Shown here: piece after piece, positions 1 to 6,828 of the stretch
Layout of the letters: each line of letters begins with the position of its first letter
Numbering within the stretch: the stretch's first letter is position 1
Assembly (NCBI GenBank): GCA_003563055.1
Contig: PWSY01000181.1
Coordinates: forward strand, 1-39,352
Length of the DNA stretch: 39,352 bases
Origin: Anaerolineaceae bacterium
Lineage (GTDB): Bacteria; Chloroflexota; Anaerolineae; Anaerolineales; Anaerolineaceae
Reading direction: 5' to 3'
The notes under the pieces: model-generated
Told to the model about the DNA's origin: nothing
Database searches by the model: none
What the model saw: the letters and a program-made list of their open reading frames with translations, nothing else
Program-made: the position numbers and the translations under genes

Positions 1-1020
1 TTGATTGATGGCGCATTTGGAAGCACCAACGCCATTGCCGAGACGCTGGTGCGGGCGACACCGCTGCTTTTGGTCGGTTTGGGTATCTGCATCGCCTATC
101 GAGGAAGTGTGATCAACATCGGTGGCGAAGGTCAGATGATCGTGGGGGCACTTTTAGGCACCTGGGTCGGCCTGACCTTTACGGGACTGCCGGGTTGGTT
201 GTTGATTGTGGTTGGCATGCTCATGGGTACCATCGCCGGGAGCATTTGGGGTGGCATCCCGGGTGTGCTCAAAGCTTATTTTAATGTCAACGAAATTTTA
301 AGCACTGTCATGATGAACGCGATTGCCGTTCAATTTAAAAACTACTTCCTCACAGGCGCTATGATGGACCCGGCCCAGGCGGATATGGCCTCGCAGATCC
401 CCCAAACAGCCCGGCTGGCAGAAATTGCCCGGCTGCCGCGCTTGCTCCACCCCACCCGCTTACACCTTGGCGCGATTATCGCCGTCATCTTTGCCATCCT
501 GGTTTATATCCTGCTCTGGCGTACAACCTTGGGGTACCGCATTCGGGCGGTTGGCCAAAACCCATCTGCTTCAAAATACGGTGGCATCCAGGTTAAACGT
601 TATGTGGTGTTGGCCCTGCTCTTGAGCGGCGCATTTGCCGGTTTGGCCGGGGCCACCCAGGTCTTTGGGGTTAACTACCGCATGATCACCGATGGCTCCC
701 CCACAGGCTTTACTGGCGGGGCAGGGTTTAATGGCATTGTTGCGGCCCTGTTTGGTCAGCTCCATCCTATTTTGACCATACCTGCCTCAATTTTATTTGG
801 TGGGCTGCTGGTTGGGGCCAACGCCATGCAAAGGGTCACCCAGGTGCCTTCTGCACTGATCACCGCCCTGAATGGCCTGGTGGTTGTTTTTGTTGTCAGC
901 AGCGAAATCTGGCGCAAACGCAGGCAGCGTAAGCGCGTCATTGTTGACGAAACAGAGGACATCAGGATTGATGAAAATGAAAGAGAAATCGCCAAAAAAC
1001 CGGTTGAGGAGTCCTCATGA
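1..1020 (+). CDS. ABC nucleoside/simple-sugar transporter permease (5' partial)
   Basis: Inner-membrane permease of the BPD_transp_2 family (RbsC/YufP/NupP-like), which works with the second permease, the BMP lipoprotein and the double ATPase downstream to import a nucleoside or purine-like solute. About eight hydrophobic segments are visible. The family motif INIGGEGQMIVGALLG sits near residue 38, with a charged cytoplasmic loop IRAVGQNPSASKYGG near residue 180. The C-terminal tail is strongly charged. The frame is open at the left edge: the TTG at base 1 is simply where the window begins. Family members usually carry one more N-terminal membrane segment, so roughly 20-50 residues are probably missing. 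Its stop overlaps the next gene's start (ATGA), which indicates translational coupling. Substrate is inferred only from the neighbours. Confidence 0.9.
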   Translation: MIDGAFGSTNAIAETLVRATPLLLVGLGICIAYRGSVINIGGEGQMIVGALLGTWVGLTFTGLPGWLLIVVGMLMGTIAGSIWGGIPGVLKAYFNVNEILSTVMMNAIAVQFKNYFLTGAMMDPAQADMASQIPQTARLAEIARLPRLLHPTRLHLGAIIAVIFAILVYILLWRTTLGYRIRAVGQNPSASKYGGIQVKRYVVLALLLSGAFAGLAGATQVFGVNYRMITDGSPTGFTGGAGFNGIVAALFGQLHPILTIPASILFGGLLVGANAMQRVTQVPSALITALNGLVVVFVVSSEIWRKRRQRKRVIVDETEDIRIDENEREIAKKPVEESS

Positions 1021-1946
1021 TATCTGACCTTTTTAGCATCACTGTTTTTCTCGGGATCCTGTCATCGGGGATACGATTAGCTACGCCATATTTATTTGCC
1101 TCGGTTGGTGAGGCATTCAGTCAGCGAAGCGGTATACTGAACCTTGGTGTTGAAGGGCAGATGCTTATGGGGGCATTTACAGCCTTCTATGTGGCCCTGA
1201 ATACGGACAGTTTATGGCTCGGCGTTCTGGCTGGCATGGCTGTGGGCGCATTGATGGGCCTGGCCATGGGCTTTGTCACCATTCATTTGCATGCCCAACA
1301 GGGTATCAGTGGGATTGGTTTTTACCTTTTCGGCCTGGGCATGAGCAATTTATTATTCCAGTTGCTGGTCGGGACCGTCGAAACCGTGAGAGGCTTTCCA
1401 CGGATTGCCCTACCATTAATAAGCCAGATTCCTGTATTTGGCAACATTTTCTTCAACCAGAATATCCTGGTTTACCTGGCCTTTCTTCTGGTGCCAATTT
1501 CCTGGTATGTGCTGAATAAAACCACCCTCGGCTTGAAGATCCGGGCGGTGGGTGAGAATCCTCAAGCGGCCGATTCCCTGGGAGTCAGCGTCAATCGCAT
1601 CCGGTATTTCACAACCATCCTGGGAGGCACGCTTTCAGGTTTAAGTGGTGCGTCCCTATCCATTGCCCTGCTTAATGTTTTTCAACAAGGGATGACGGCT
1701 GGACAGGGCTTCATCGCGGTAGCGCTGGTTTATTTTGGCGCATGGCGTCCCTGGGGTGTTCTGGCCGGGGCACTTTTGTTCAGCCTGGTGAATGGATTGC
1801 AGTTATGGATCCAGGTCTTGGGTATCCCAATCCCCTCAGAGTTTGCCACCATGATGCCCTATGTCCTGACCATTGTGGTTCTGACAGCGTCATTATCCAA
1901 GGTGCGGGCGCCTGCTGCACTGACAAAACCATTTGAACGGGAATAA
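1017..1946 (+). CDS. ABC nucleoside/simple-sugar transporter permease, second subunit
   Basis: Second inner-membrane permease (YufQ/NupQ-like, BPD_transp_2 family), 309 residues with about eight to nine membrane segments. It has the same motif pair as its partner: LNLGVEGQMLMGAF near residue 43 and LKIRAVGENPQAADSLGVS near residue 175. The ATG overlaps the stop of the upstream permease by four bases, so the two are co-translated and presumably form the heterodimeric channel. The next gene starts 182 bases later and could have its own promoter as well as read-through. Assignment to purine nucleosides rather than sugars rests on the BMP-type binding protein and the molybdenum hydroxylase downstream. 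Confidence 0.92.
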   Translation: MISDLFSITVFLGILSSGIRLATPYLFASVGEAFSQRSGILNLGVEGQMLMGAFTAFYVALNTDSLWLGVLAGMAVGALMGLAMGFVTIHLHAQQGISGIGFYLFGLGMSNLLFQLLVGTVETVRGFPRIALPLISQIPVFGNIFFNQNILVYLAFLLVPISWYVLNKTTLGLKIRAVGENPQAADSLGVSVNRIRYFTTILGGTLSGLSGASLSIALLNVFQQGMTAGQGFIAVALVYFGAWRPWGVLAGALLFSLVNGLQLWIQVLGIPIPSEFATMMPYVLTIVVLTASLSKVRAPAALTKPFERE

Positions 1947-2128
1947 TCAATGATTTATCCTCTTTTTCTACATCAACACCGTGAACCCAGCAATGGGCGT
2001 GAAATTATCCATCTTGGTACCAATTATCTTCGTATAAAGGATTTTAGACAGAGGAGGTCGCGGAAAATAATAACATAAAACCCAATTTCCAATATGTCGA
2101 ATTAACCTCAATATCAAATGGAGAAAAA
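1947..2128. other. intergenic spacer between permease and binding-protein genes
   Basis: 182 bases with no supported gene. A TATAAA at 2033-2038 and a GAGGAGGT at 2050-2057 catch the eye. No -35 hexamer lies at proper spacing, and the Shine-Dalgarno-like run is not followed by a start codon at a workable distance. A separate promoter for the abundant binding protein is plausible but not demonstrated. Confidence 0.3.
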
Positions 2129-4102
2129 ATGAAAAACCTGATTAGAATATTATCTTTAGCCCTGGTATTTGTGTTTCTTTTTACGGCATGTACACCTGCC
2201 GTAAATGAACCTGCCGTTGAAGAACCGGTCGTTGAAGAACCTGTGGTAGAAGAGCCGGTTGTCGAAGAGCCAGAAGAACCCGTTGAGATCGAAAAACTGC
2301 GGGTTGCCGTGGTCTCACCCAGTGCAATCAATGACTTTGCCTTCACCCAGAGCATTTATGATGCCATGGTTGCCTTGCAAGCGGACCTGGGCGAAGATGC
2401 TATCGAGTTCGTTTACTCGGAAAATATGTTTGTTGTCGATGACGCCGCTGCAGCCATCCGTGACTACGCTGCCCAGGGTTACGATATGGTGATTGCCCAT
2501 GGCTCGCAGTATGGGTCTTCCCTGCAAGAAATCGCCCCCGATTTCCCTGACATCAGCTTTGCCTGGGGTACTACAGTGGAGACATTTGGCTTGCCTAATG
2601 TTTTCGCCTACGAAGCAGCCTCGAATGAGGGCGGCTTTGTCAATGGCGTTATGGCAGCCATGTTGACCGAAAGTAAGGTGATTGGCGTGGTCGGCCCGAT
2701 TGAGACCGGGGACGCCAAGTTGTATGTCGATGGTTTTGTGGAAGGTGTCTTAGCCACAGACCCCACCATTGATGTGCGCGTGACCTATATTGGTTCGTTT
2801 TCAGATGTGGCTCTGGCGGCAGAGGCTGCAGAGACCCATCTTGCCGCAGGCGCCGACGTGATGACCGGTACTGCCCAGATGGTGGTTGGTGCGATTGGCA
2901 AGTGCCAGGAAGCTGGTGCCCTGTGGTTCGGCACCCAGGCTGACCAGGCCTCCTTTGCGCCGGACACTGTTGTGGCCAGCCAGGTTTATCACTGGGAAGT
3001 TATCCTCAAAGAGATCGTTGAATTGCGTGCCCAGGGCATCCTTGGCGGGCAGTCCTTTGTTGCTGAACTGGCCAATGGCGGCCAGGTAATGGCCTACAAC
3101 CCGGACTTTGACATCCCTGCTGATGTTTTAGCTGCGGCTGAAGCCACTGTTGAGAGCTTTATTGCTGGTGAAGAAATTGAAGTTCCTGTTTTGACTGAAA
3201 AACTGACGGTAGCTGTTGTCTCTCCCAGTGCTTATAATGACTTCGCGTTCACCCAGAGCATTTATGACGCCATGGTCACCCTGCAGGAAGACCTGGGTGG
3301 TGAAGAAGCGCTTGAATTTGCCATTTCAGAAGGGATGTTTGTGGTCGATGATGCTGCAGCCGCCATCCGTGATTATGCTGCCCAGGGGTATGACATGGTG
3401 GTTGCTCACGGGTCGCAATACGGCTCATCCTTACAGGAGATTGCCCCCGACTTCCCTGAAACCAGCTTCGCTTGGGGCACCACCCTCGAGACGTTTGGAC
3501 AACCCAATATCTATGCCTACGAAGCAGCCTCTCACGAAGGCGGCTATGTGATGGGTGTGATGGCTGCCATGATGACCGAGAGCAAGGTGATTGGCGTGGT
3601 TGGCCCGATTGAGACCGGGGATGCTAAATTGTATGTGGATGGTTTTGTGGCCGGTGTAAAAGCCACTGACCCCGACATTGATGTGCGTGTAACTTACATC
3701 GGTACATTCTCCGATGTGGCCCTGGCGGCAGAAGCTGCTGAGACCCATCTTGCCGCTGGAGCAGATATCCTGACGGGCACAGCCCAAATGGTTGTTGGCG
3801 CGATCGGCAAAGCTGAAGAAGCGGGTGCCCTGTGGTTCGGCACCCAGGCTGATCAGGCCTCCTTTGCACCAAATACCGTCGTGGCCAGCCAGGTCTATCA
3901 CTGGGAAGTAATTCTTCGAGAAATCGTCGCCCTGCGAGCGCAAGACCAGCTAGGTGGTGAATCCTTTGTGATCAACCTCGCCAATGGCGGCCAGGTGATG
4001 GCGTTTAATGAGAATATTGATATCCCCGCCGAAGTGATGGAAGCGGCTGAAGCGACCATCCAGGGGATCATTGACGGCACGATTGTGATTGAACTGCCCT
4101 AA
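2129..4102 (+). CDS. BMP-family solute-binding lipoprotein with two tandem binding domains
   Basis: Surface lipoprotein of the BMP/Med family (PF02608; TmpC/PnrA-like), the binding component of nucleoside ABC importers. The signal peptide ends at a lipobox LFTAC (Cys21). A Pro-Glu-Val linker (VEEPV repeats, about residues 23-50) follows. Then come two nearly identical BMP domains, residues about 55-356 and 357-657, each starting EKLxVAVVSPSA and containing NDFAFTQ, YDMV(I/V)AHGSQYGSS and VVGPIETGDAKLYVDGF. Single-domain members are usually about 330-380 residues, so this is a genuine doubling. A GGAG lies shortly before ATG 2129. The first copy has a Cys (AIGKC) where the second has Ala. DNA identity between the copies is very high, with a period of 906 bases. 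Ligand is inferred as purine or nucleoside. Confidence 0.93.
   Translation: MKNLIRILSLALVFVFLFTACTPAVNEPAVEEPVVEEPVVEEPVVEEPEEPVEIEKLRVAVVSPSAINDFAFTQSIYDAMVALQADLGEDAIEFVYSENMFVVDDAAAAIRDYAAQGYDMVIAHGSQYGSSLQEIAPDFPDISFAWGTTVETFGLPNVFAYEAASNEGGFVNGVMAAMLTESKVIGVVGPIETGDAKLYVDGFVEGVLATDPTIDVRVTYIGSFSDVALAAEAAETHLAAGADVMTGTAQMVVGAIGKCQEAGALWFGTQADQASFAPDTVVASQVYHWEVILKEIVELRAQGILGGQSFVAELANGGQVMAYNPDFDIPADVLAAAEATVESFIAGEEIEVPVLTEKLTVAVVSPSAYNDFAFTQSIYDAMVTLQEDLGGEEALEFAISEGMFVVDDAAAAIRDYAAQGYDMVVAHGSQYGSSLQEIAPDFPETSFAWGTTLETFGQPNIYAYEAASHEGGYVMGVMAAMMTESKVIGVVGPIETGDAKLYVDGFVAGVKATDPDIDVRVTYIGTFSDVALAAEAAETHLAAGADILTGTAQMVVGAIGKAEEAGALWFGTQADQASFAPNTVVASQVYHWEVILREIVALRAQDQLGGESFVINLANGGQVMAFNENIDIPAEVMEAAEATIQGIIDGTIVIELP
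2291..4102 (+). repeat. 906-bp tandem duplication inside the BMP gene
   Basis: Unit 1 runs 2291-3196 and unit 2 runs 3197-4102. Both begin GAAAAACTG and stay in register throughout. Long stretches differ only at synonymous third positions, for example around 2681-2740 against 3587-3646. This points to an in-frame intragenic duplication with later purifying selection. Confidence 0.9.
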
Positions 4103-4123
4103 CATTATTAACAACAAGTGACG

Positions 4124-4152
4124 CTATCGGGAGCCTCCCGGGCTCCCGATAG
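4124..4152 (+). terminator. strong intergenic hairpin without a U-tract
   Basis: A perfect 12-bp inverted repeat, CTATCGGGAGCC / GGCTCCCGATAG, with a 5-base loop lies 21 bases after the binding-protein stop and 33 bases before the ATPase start. No T-run follows, so it is not a classic intrinsic terminator. A hairpin that protects the 3' end of the binding-protein message and lowers ATPase expression is more likely, as known for other binding-protein operons. That role is inference. Confidence 0.6.
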
Positions 4153-4185
4153 ACCTCTATCTAAGACATTGCCAGGGAAAAACTT

Positions 4186-5745
4186 ATGACTGATTCCAAA
4201 ACACTTCCTTCTGGGCGTACCCCAATCACCGCGATGGAAATGCGTCAAATCACCAAACGCTTTCCAGGGGTTCTTGCCAACGATAGTGTAGACTTTGATG
4301 TTAATGGCTCTGAAGTACACGCCTTATTGGGTGAAAACGGGGCCGGGAAAAGCACATTGATGAAGGTTTTATATGGCCTCTATCAGCAGGATAGTGGAGA
4401 CATTTACATCAATGGACAGTTGGTGAAAATTAATTCTCCCACTGCTGCCATTAAGCTGGGCATCGGGATGGTTCATCAGCACTTTATGTTGGTGCAAACA
4501 CTGACAGTCGCCGAAAATGTTGCGCTTGGATTGCCCTCCTCACGTGGTCCGCTCACGGATTTAGACGCGGTATCAAAACGTATTAACGAACTGGCAGATA
4601 CTTATGGGCTAAGAATTGACCCGGATGCCTATATTTGGCAACTCTCTGTAGGGCAGCAACAACGCGTCGAAATCATCAAAGCACTCTATCGAGGCGCAGC
4701 TTTATTGGTCTTGGACGAGCCCACGGCCGTCCTCACCCCCCAGGAAGTGGATGAGTTGTTTGTGATCATGCGGCAGATGGTCAAAGATGGTTATGCATTG
4801 ATTTTTATATCTCATAAACTACACGAAGTAGTCGAAATCAGTCACAGGGTGACCGTTTTACGGAATGGTAAAAAAATTGGCACGCGGCCCACTTCCGAAG
4901 TCACCAAGCAAATCCTTGCAAATTGGATGGTTGGCCATGAGATTGAGTTTATTACCAGTACCGAAAAGATTGATCCTGGTGCTGTTCGCCTGGCGGTAAA
5001 AAATGTCACCTGTGACAGTGATCGGGGTACCGTGGGCCTGGATGATGTCAGCCTGGAAGTTCATTCCGGGGAAATAATGGGCATTGCAGGCGTTTCCGGG
5101 AATGGGCAGCGCGAGTTGGCCGAAGTGATGGCAGGTTTAAGGAAACCAACCGCTGGCCGGATTTACTTGGAGGGTGATGATGTTACAGGTTGTGAGCCGG
5201 ATGAGCTGACCAATCGGATGCTTTCCTACATACCTGAAGAACGCATGCGCGATGGCATGATTGGTAGTTTTACGATTGCTGAAAATATGATCCTTCGTGA
5301 ACATAAGAAAATGCCCTATTCCAAATATGGCTTTTTGAATCTGAAGAATATCAGTGCGCATACCGACCAGCTAATTGAACAGTTTAACGTTAAAACACCT
5401 TCACAGAAAACGATGGCCAAAAGCCTATCTGGTGGAAATATTCAAAAAGTGGTACTGGCTCGTGAGCTTTCCCGGAGCCCACATGCGATCATCGCCGCGC
5501 AGCCCACCCGCGGACTGGATATCGGTGCTACAGAATACGTACGAGAACAATTGATTAAACAGCGTAATGGTGGTACCGCAGTTCTTTTGATCTCTGAAGA
5601 CCTGGATGAAATATTTGCTTTGTCTGATAGGATTGCAGTGATCTATGAAGGTAAAATCATGGCAATATTAGACCGAGAAGAAGCGACCAGAGAAAAAGTT
5701 GGCTTATTAATGGCTGGTGTAAAGCAGGAAGAAGAATACGCTTGA
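4186..5745 (+). CDS. ABC transporter double ATP-binding protein (YufO/RbsA type)
   Basis: Cytoplasmic ATPase of 519 residues with two fused nucleotide-binding domains that powers the adjacent permeases. Domain 1 is canonical: Walker A GENGAGKST at residues 49-57, signature SVGQQQR, Walker B LLVLDEPTAVLTP and switch His in FISHKLHEV. Domain 2 is degenerate in the way usual for this class: GVSGNGQREL replaces Walker A near residue 300, with signature LSGGNIQK and QPTRGLDIG at the Walker B/D-loop. One active and one weak ATP site is therefore expected. The length is normal for the family. An AGGGA lies about 8 bases before ATG 4186. The stop codon overlaps the -35 element of the next promoter. 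Confidence 0.94.
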   Translation: MTDSKTLPSGRTPITAMEMRQITKRFPGVLANDSVDFDVNGSEVHALLGENGAGKSTLMKVLYGLYQQDSGDIYINGQLVKINSPTAAIKLGIGMVHQHFMLVQTLTVAENVALGLPSSRGPLTDLDAVSKRINELADTYGLRIDPDAYIWQLSVGQQQRVEIIKALYRGAALLVLDEPTAVLTPQEVDELFVIMRQMVKDGYALIFISHKLHEVVEISHRVTVLRNGKKIGTRPTSEVTKQILANWMVGHEIEFITSTEKIDPGAVRLAVKNVTCDSDRGTVGLDDVSLEVHSGEIMGIAGVSGNGQRELAEVMAGLRKPTAGRIYLEGDDVTGCEPDELTNRMLSYIPEERMRDGMIGSFTIAENMILREHKKMPYSKYGFLNLKNISAHTDQLIEQFNVKTPSQKTMAKSLSGGNIQKVVLARELSRSPHAIIAAQPTRGLDIGATEYVREQLIKQRNGGTAVLLISEDLDEIFALSDRIAVIYEGKIMAILDREEATREKVGLLMAGVKQEEEYA

Positions 5746-5770
5746 CAAACTTTATTACATTAAATAAATA
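5742..5770 (+). promoter_or_regulatory. candidate sigma-70-type promoter for the molybdenum hydroxylase genes
   Basis: A perfect TTGACA at 5742-5747 overlaps the ATPase stop codon. It is followed after 17 bases by TAAATA (5765-5770), a weaker -10. Transcription would start near 5777, just ahead of the structured leader at 5797-5865. The -35 and spacing are good and the -10 is poor. Confidence 0.5.
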
Positions 5771-5796
5771 AGGTATTATTACATTTATCCATTGGC

Positions 5797-5865
5797 TAGG
5801 TGGTCGCTGATGTATTAACGATCAGCGGCGTTGGGACTTCCCATCGAAAAGTGCCGCCAACCTAT
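5797..5865 (+). promoter_or_regulatory. candidate Moco (molybdenum cofactor) riboswitch
   Basis: A structured leader lies directly upstream of a molybdopterin enzyme. TAGGT-GG at 5797-5803 pairs with CC-A-ACCTA near 5857-5865 to close the element. Inside is a perfect 7-bp hairpin, CGCTGAT / ATCAGCG (5805-5827). A short TGGG-ACTT-CCCA hairpin follows. The closing strand reads CATCGAAAAGTGCCGCCAACC, and from memory its GCCGCC segment is a conserved mark of the Moco RNA motif. A small AGGT-AACC-ACCT hairpin (5874-5885) covers the ribosome-binding site of the next gene and suggests translational control. Recognition is by pattern and context and has not been tested with a covariance model. Confidence 0.72.
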
Positions 5866-5885
5866 TTAGAAAGAGGTAACCACCT

Positions 5886-6770
5886 ATGAACCTATGGCAA
5901 GAATTTCGTCGTCCCACTTCCATTTCCGAAGCAATTGAAGACCTCATAAAAGCTCCTGGGCCTGCGATCCCTTTGGCCGGGGGTACTGATCTCTTATTGG
6001 ATATGAAACAGGGTCGTCATTCATTGGCCCACACCCTGGTCGATCTGACAGGTATTTCTGAAATGAACGTGATTGAAATCCGTCAGGGCGTCCTTTTTAT
6101 TGGTGCAGCGGTTCCAGTAAGCCGCATTATTGACAATGATTTGGTCAACAACAATGCCCGGGCATTAGTTGAGGCATGCAGTTTGATCGCTGGCCCACAA
6201 GTTCGGAATACTGCCACGCTTGGGGGCAATGTTGCCCACGCACTCCCCGCAGCAGATGGCACCATAGCTCTGGTAGCTTTAAATGCACAGGCTGAGGTTG
6301 CGTATTCTGAAGGGACAAAGCGCCTACCCTTTTTAACCTTATTCCAGGGCCCTGGCAAATCTGCAATTGACAAATCCTGTGAACTGATCACTGGCTTTTA
6401 TATTGAGCGTGCCCTTCGGGGTCAAGCGTCATGTTTTAAGCGGATCATGCGCCCACAGGGTGTTGCTTTGCCCATTTTAAATTGCAGTGTATGGGTGTAT
6501 CGAGAAGGTGATCGTGTCAAAGACACGCGGATCGCAGTTGGTCCAGGTGGGCCGACTCCCTTTAGAGCAACAGAAACGGAGTCCTTCCTCCGAAACCAGG
6601 CATTTTCAGATGCGGTTTTAACCCAAGCAATCGATAAATTATTATCGCAGGCAAAATTCCGTACCAGTCCCCGTCGGGCCAGTGCCGACTATCGACAATA
6701 TATTGTCAGAGATCTTTTCAGGGACACGTTTATGACAACCTGGGAACGCGCTGGAGAATCCGCAAAATAA
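5886..6770 (+). CDS. molybdenum hydroxylase FAD-binding subunit (CoxM/XdhB type)
   Basis: The 294-residue medium subunit of a xanthine dehydrogenase/CO dehydrogenase family enzyme. It carries FAD and passes electrons from the iron-sulfur centres to the acceptor. The FAD-binding motifs are visible: AGGTDLLLDM at residues 31-40 and RNTATLGGN at 107-115, followed by the C-terminal CO_deh_flav_C-like region with GPGGPTPFRA. The length is normal for a separate subunit. AGAGGT lies 8 bases before ATG 5886. It is the first gene after the candidate Moco riboswitch and is followed 58 bases later by the fused iron-sulfur/molybdopterin subunit. Together they form a two-gene version of a usually three-gene enzyme. 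Cytoplasmic, with no signal peptide. Confidence 0.93.
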   Translation: MNLWQEFRRPTSISEAIEDLIKAPGPAIPLAGGTDLLLDMKQGRHSLAHTLVDLTGISEMNVIEIRQGVLFIGAAVPVSRIIDNDLVNNNARALVEACSLIAGPQVRNTATLGGNVAHALPAADGTIALVALNAQAEVAYSEGTKRLPFLTLFQGPGKSAIDKSCELITGFYIERALRGQASCFKRIMRPQGVALPILNCSVWVYREGDRVKDTRIAVGPGGPTPFRATETESFLRNQAFSDAVLTQAIDKLLSQAKFRTSPRRASADYRQYIVRDLFRDTFMTTWERAGESAK

Positions 6771-6828
6771 GTGATTAAGTCTGTGATGATATTGGTGTTG
6801 AAACTAAAAAAGAATTGTGGTGAATAAT

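Noticed and set aside
2014-2038. Promoter TTGGTA / TATAAA ahead of the BMP gene
   Set aside because: The spacing is 13 bases, too short for a sigma-70-type promoter.
2044-2355. - strand frame with a Ser/Gly/Thr repeat
   Set aside because: It is the complement of the Pro-Glu-Val linker of the lipoprotein; the repeat is a by-product of that linker.
3431-3943. 170-codon open frame on the - strand opposite the BMP gene
   Set aside because: It is antisense to a well-supported duplicated coding region and has no recognisable domain or ribosome site. The bias of the + strand codons explains it.
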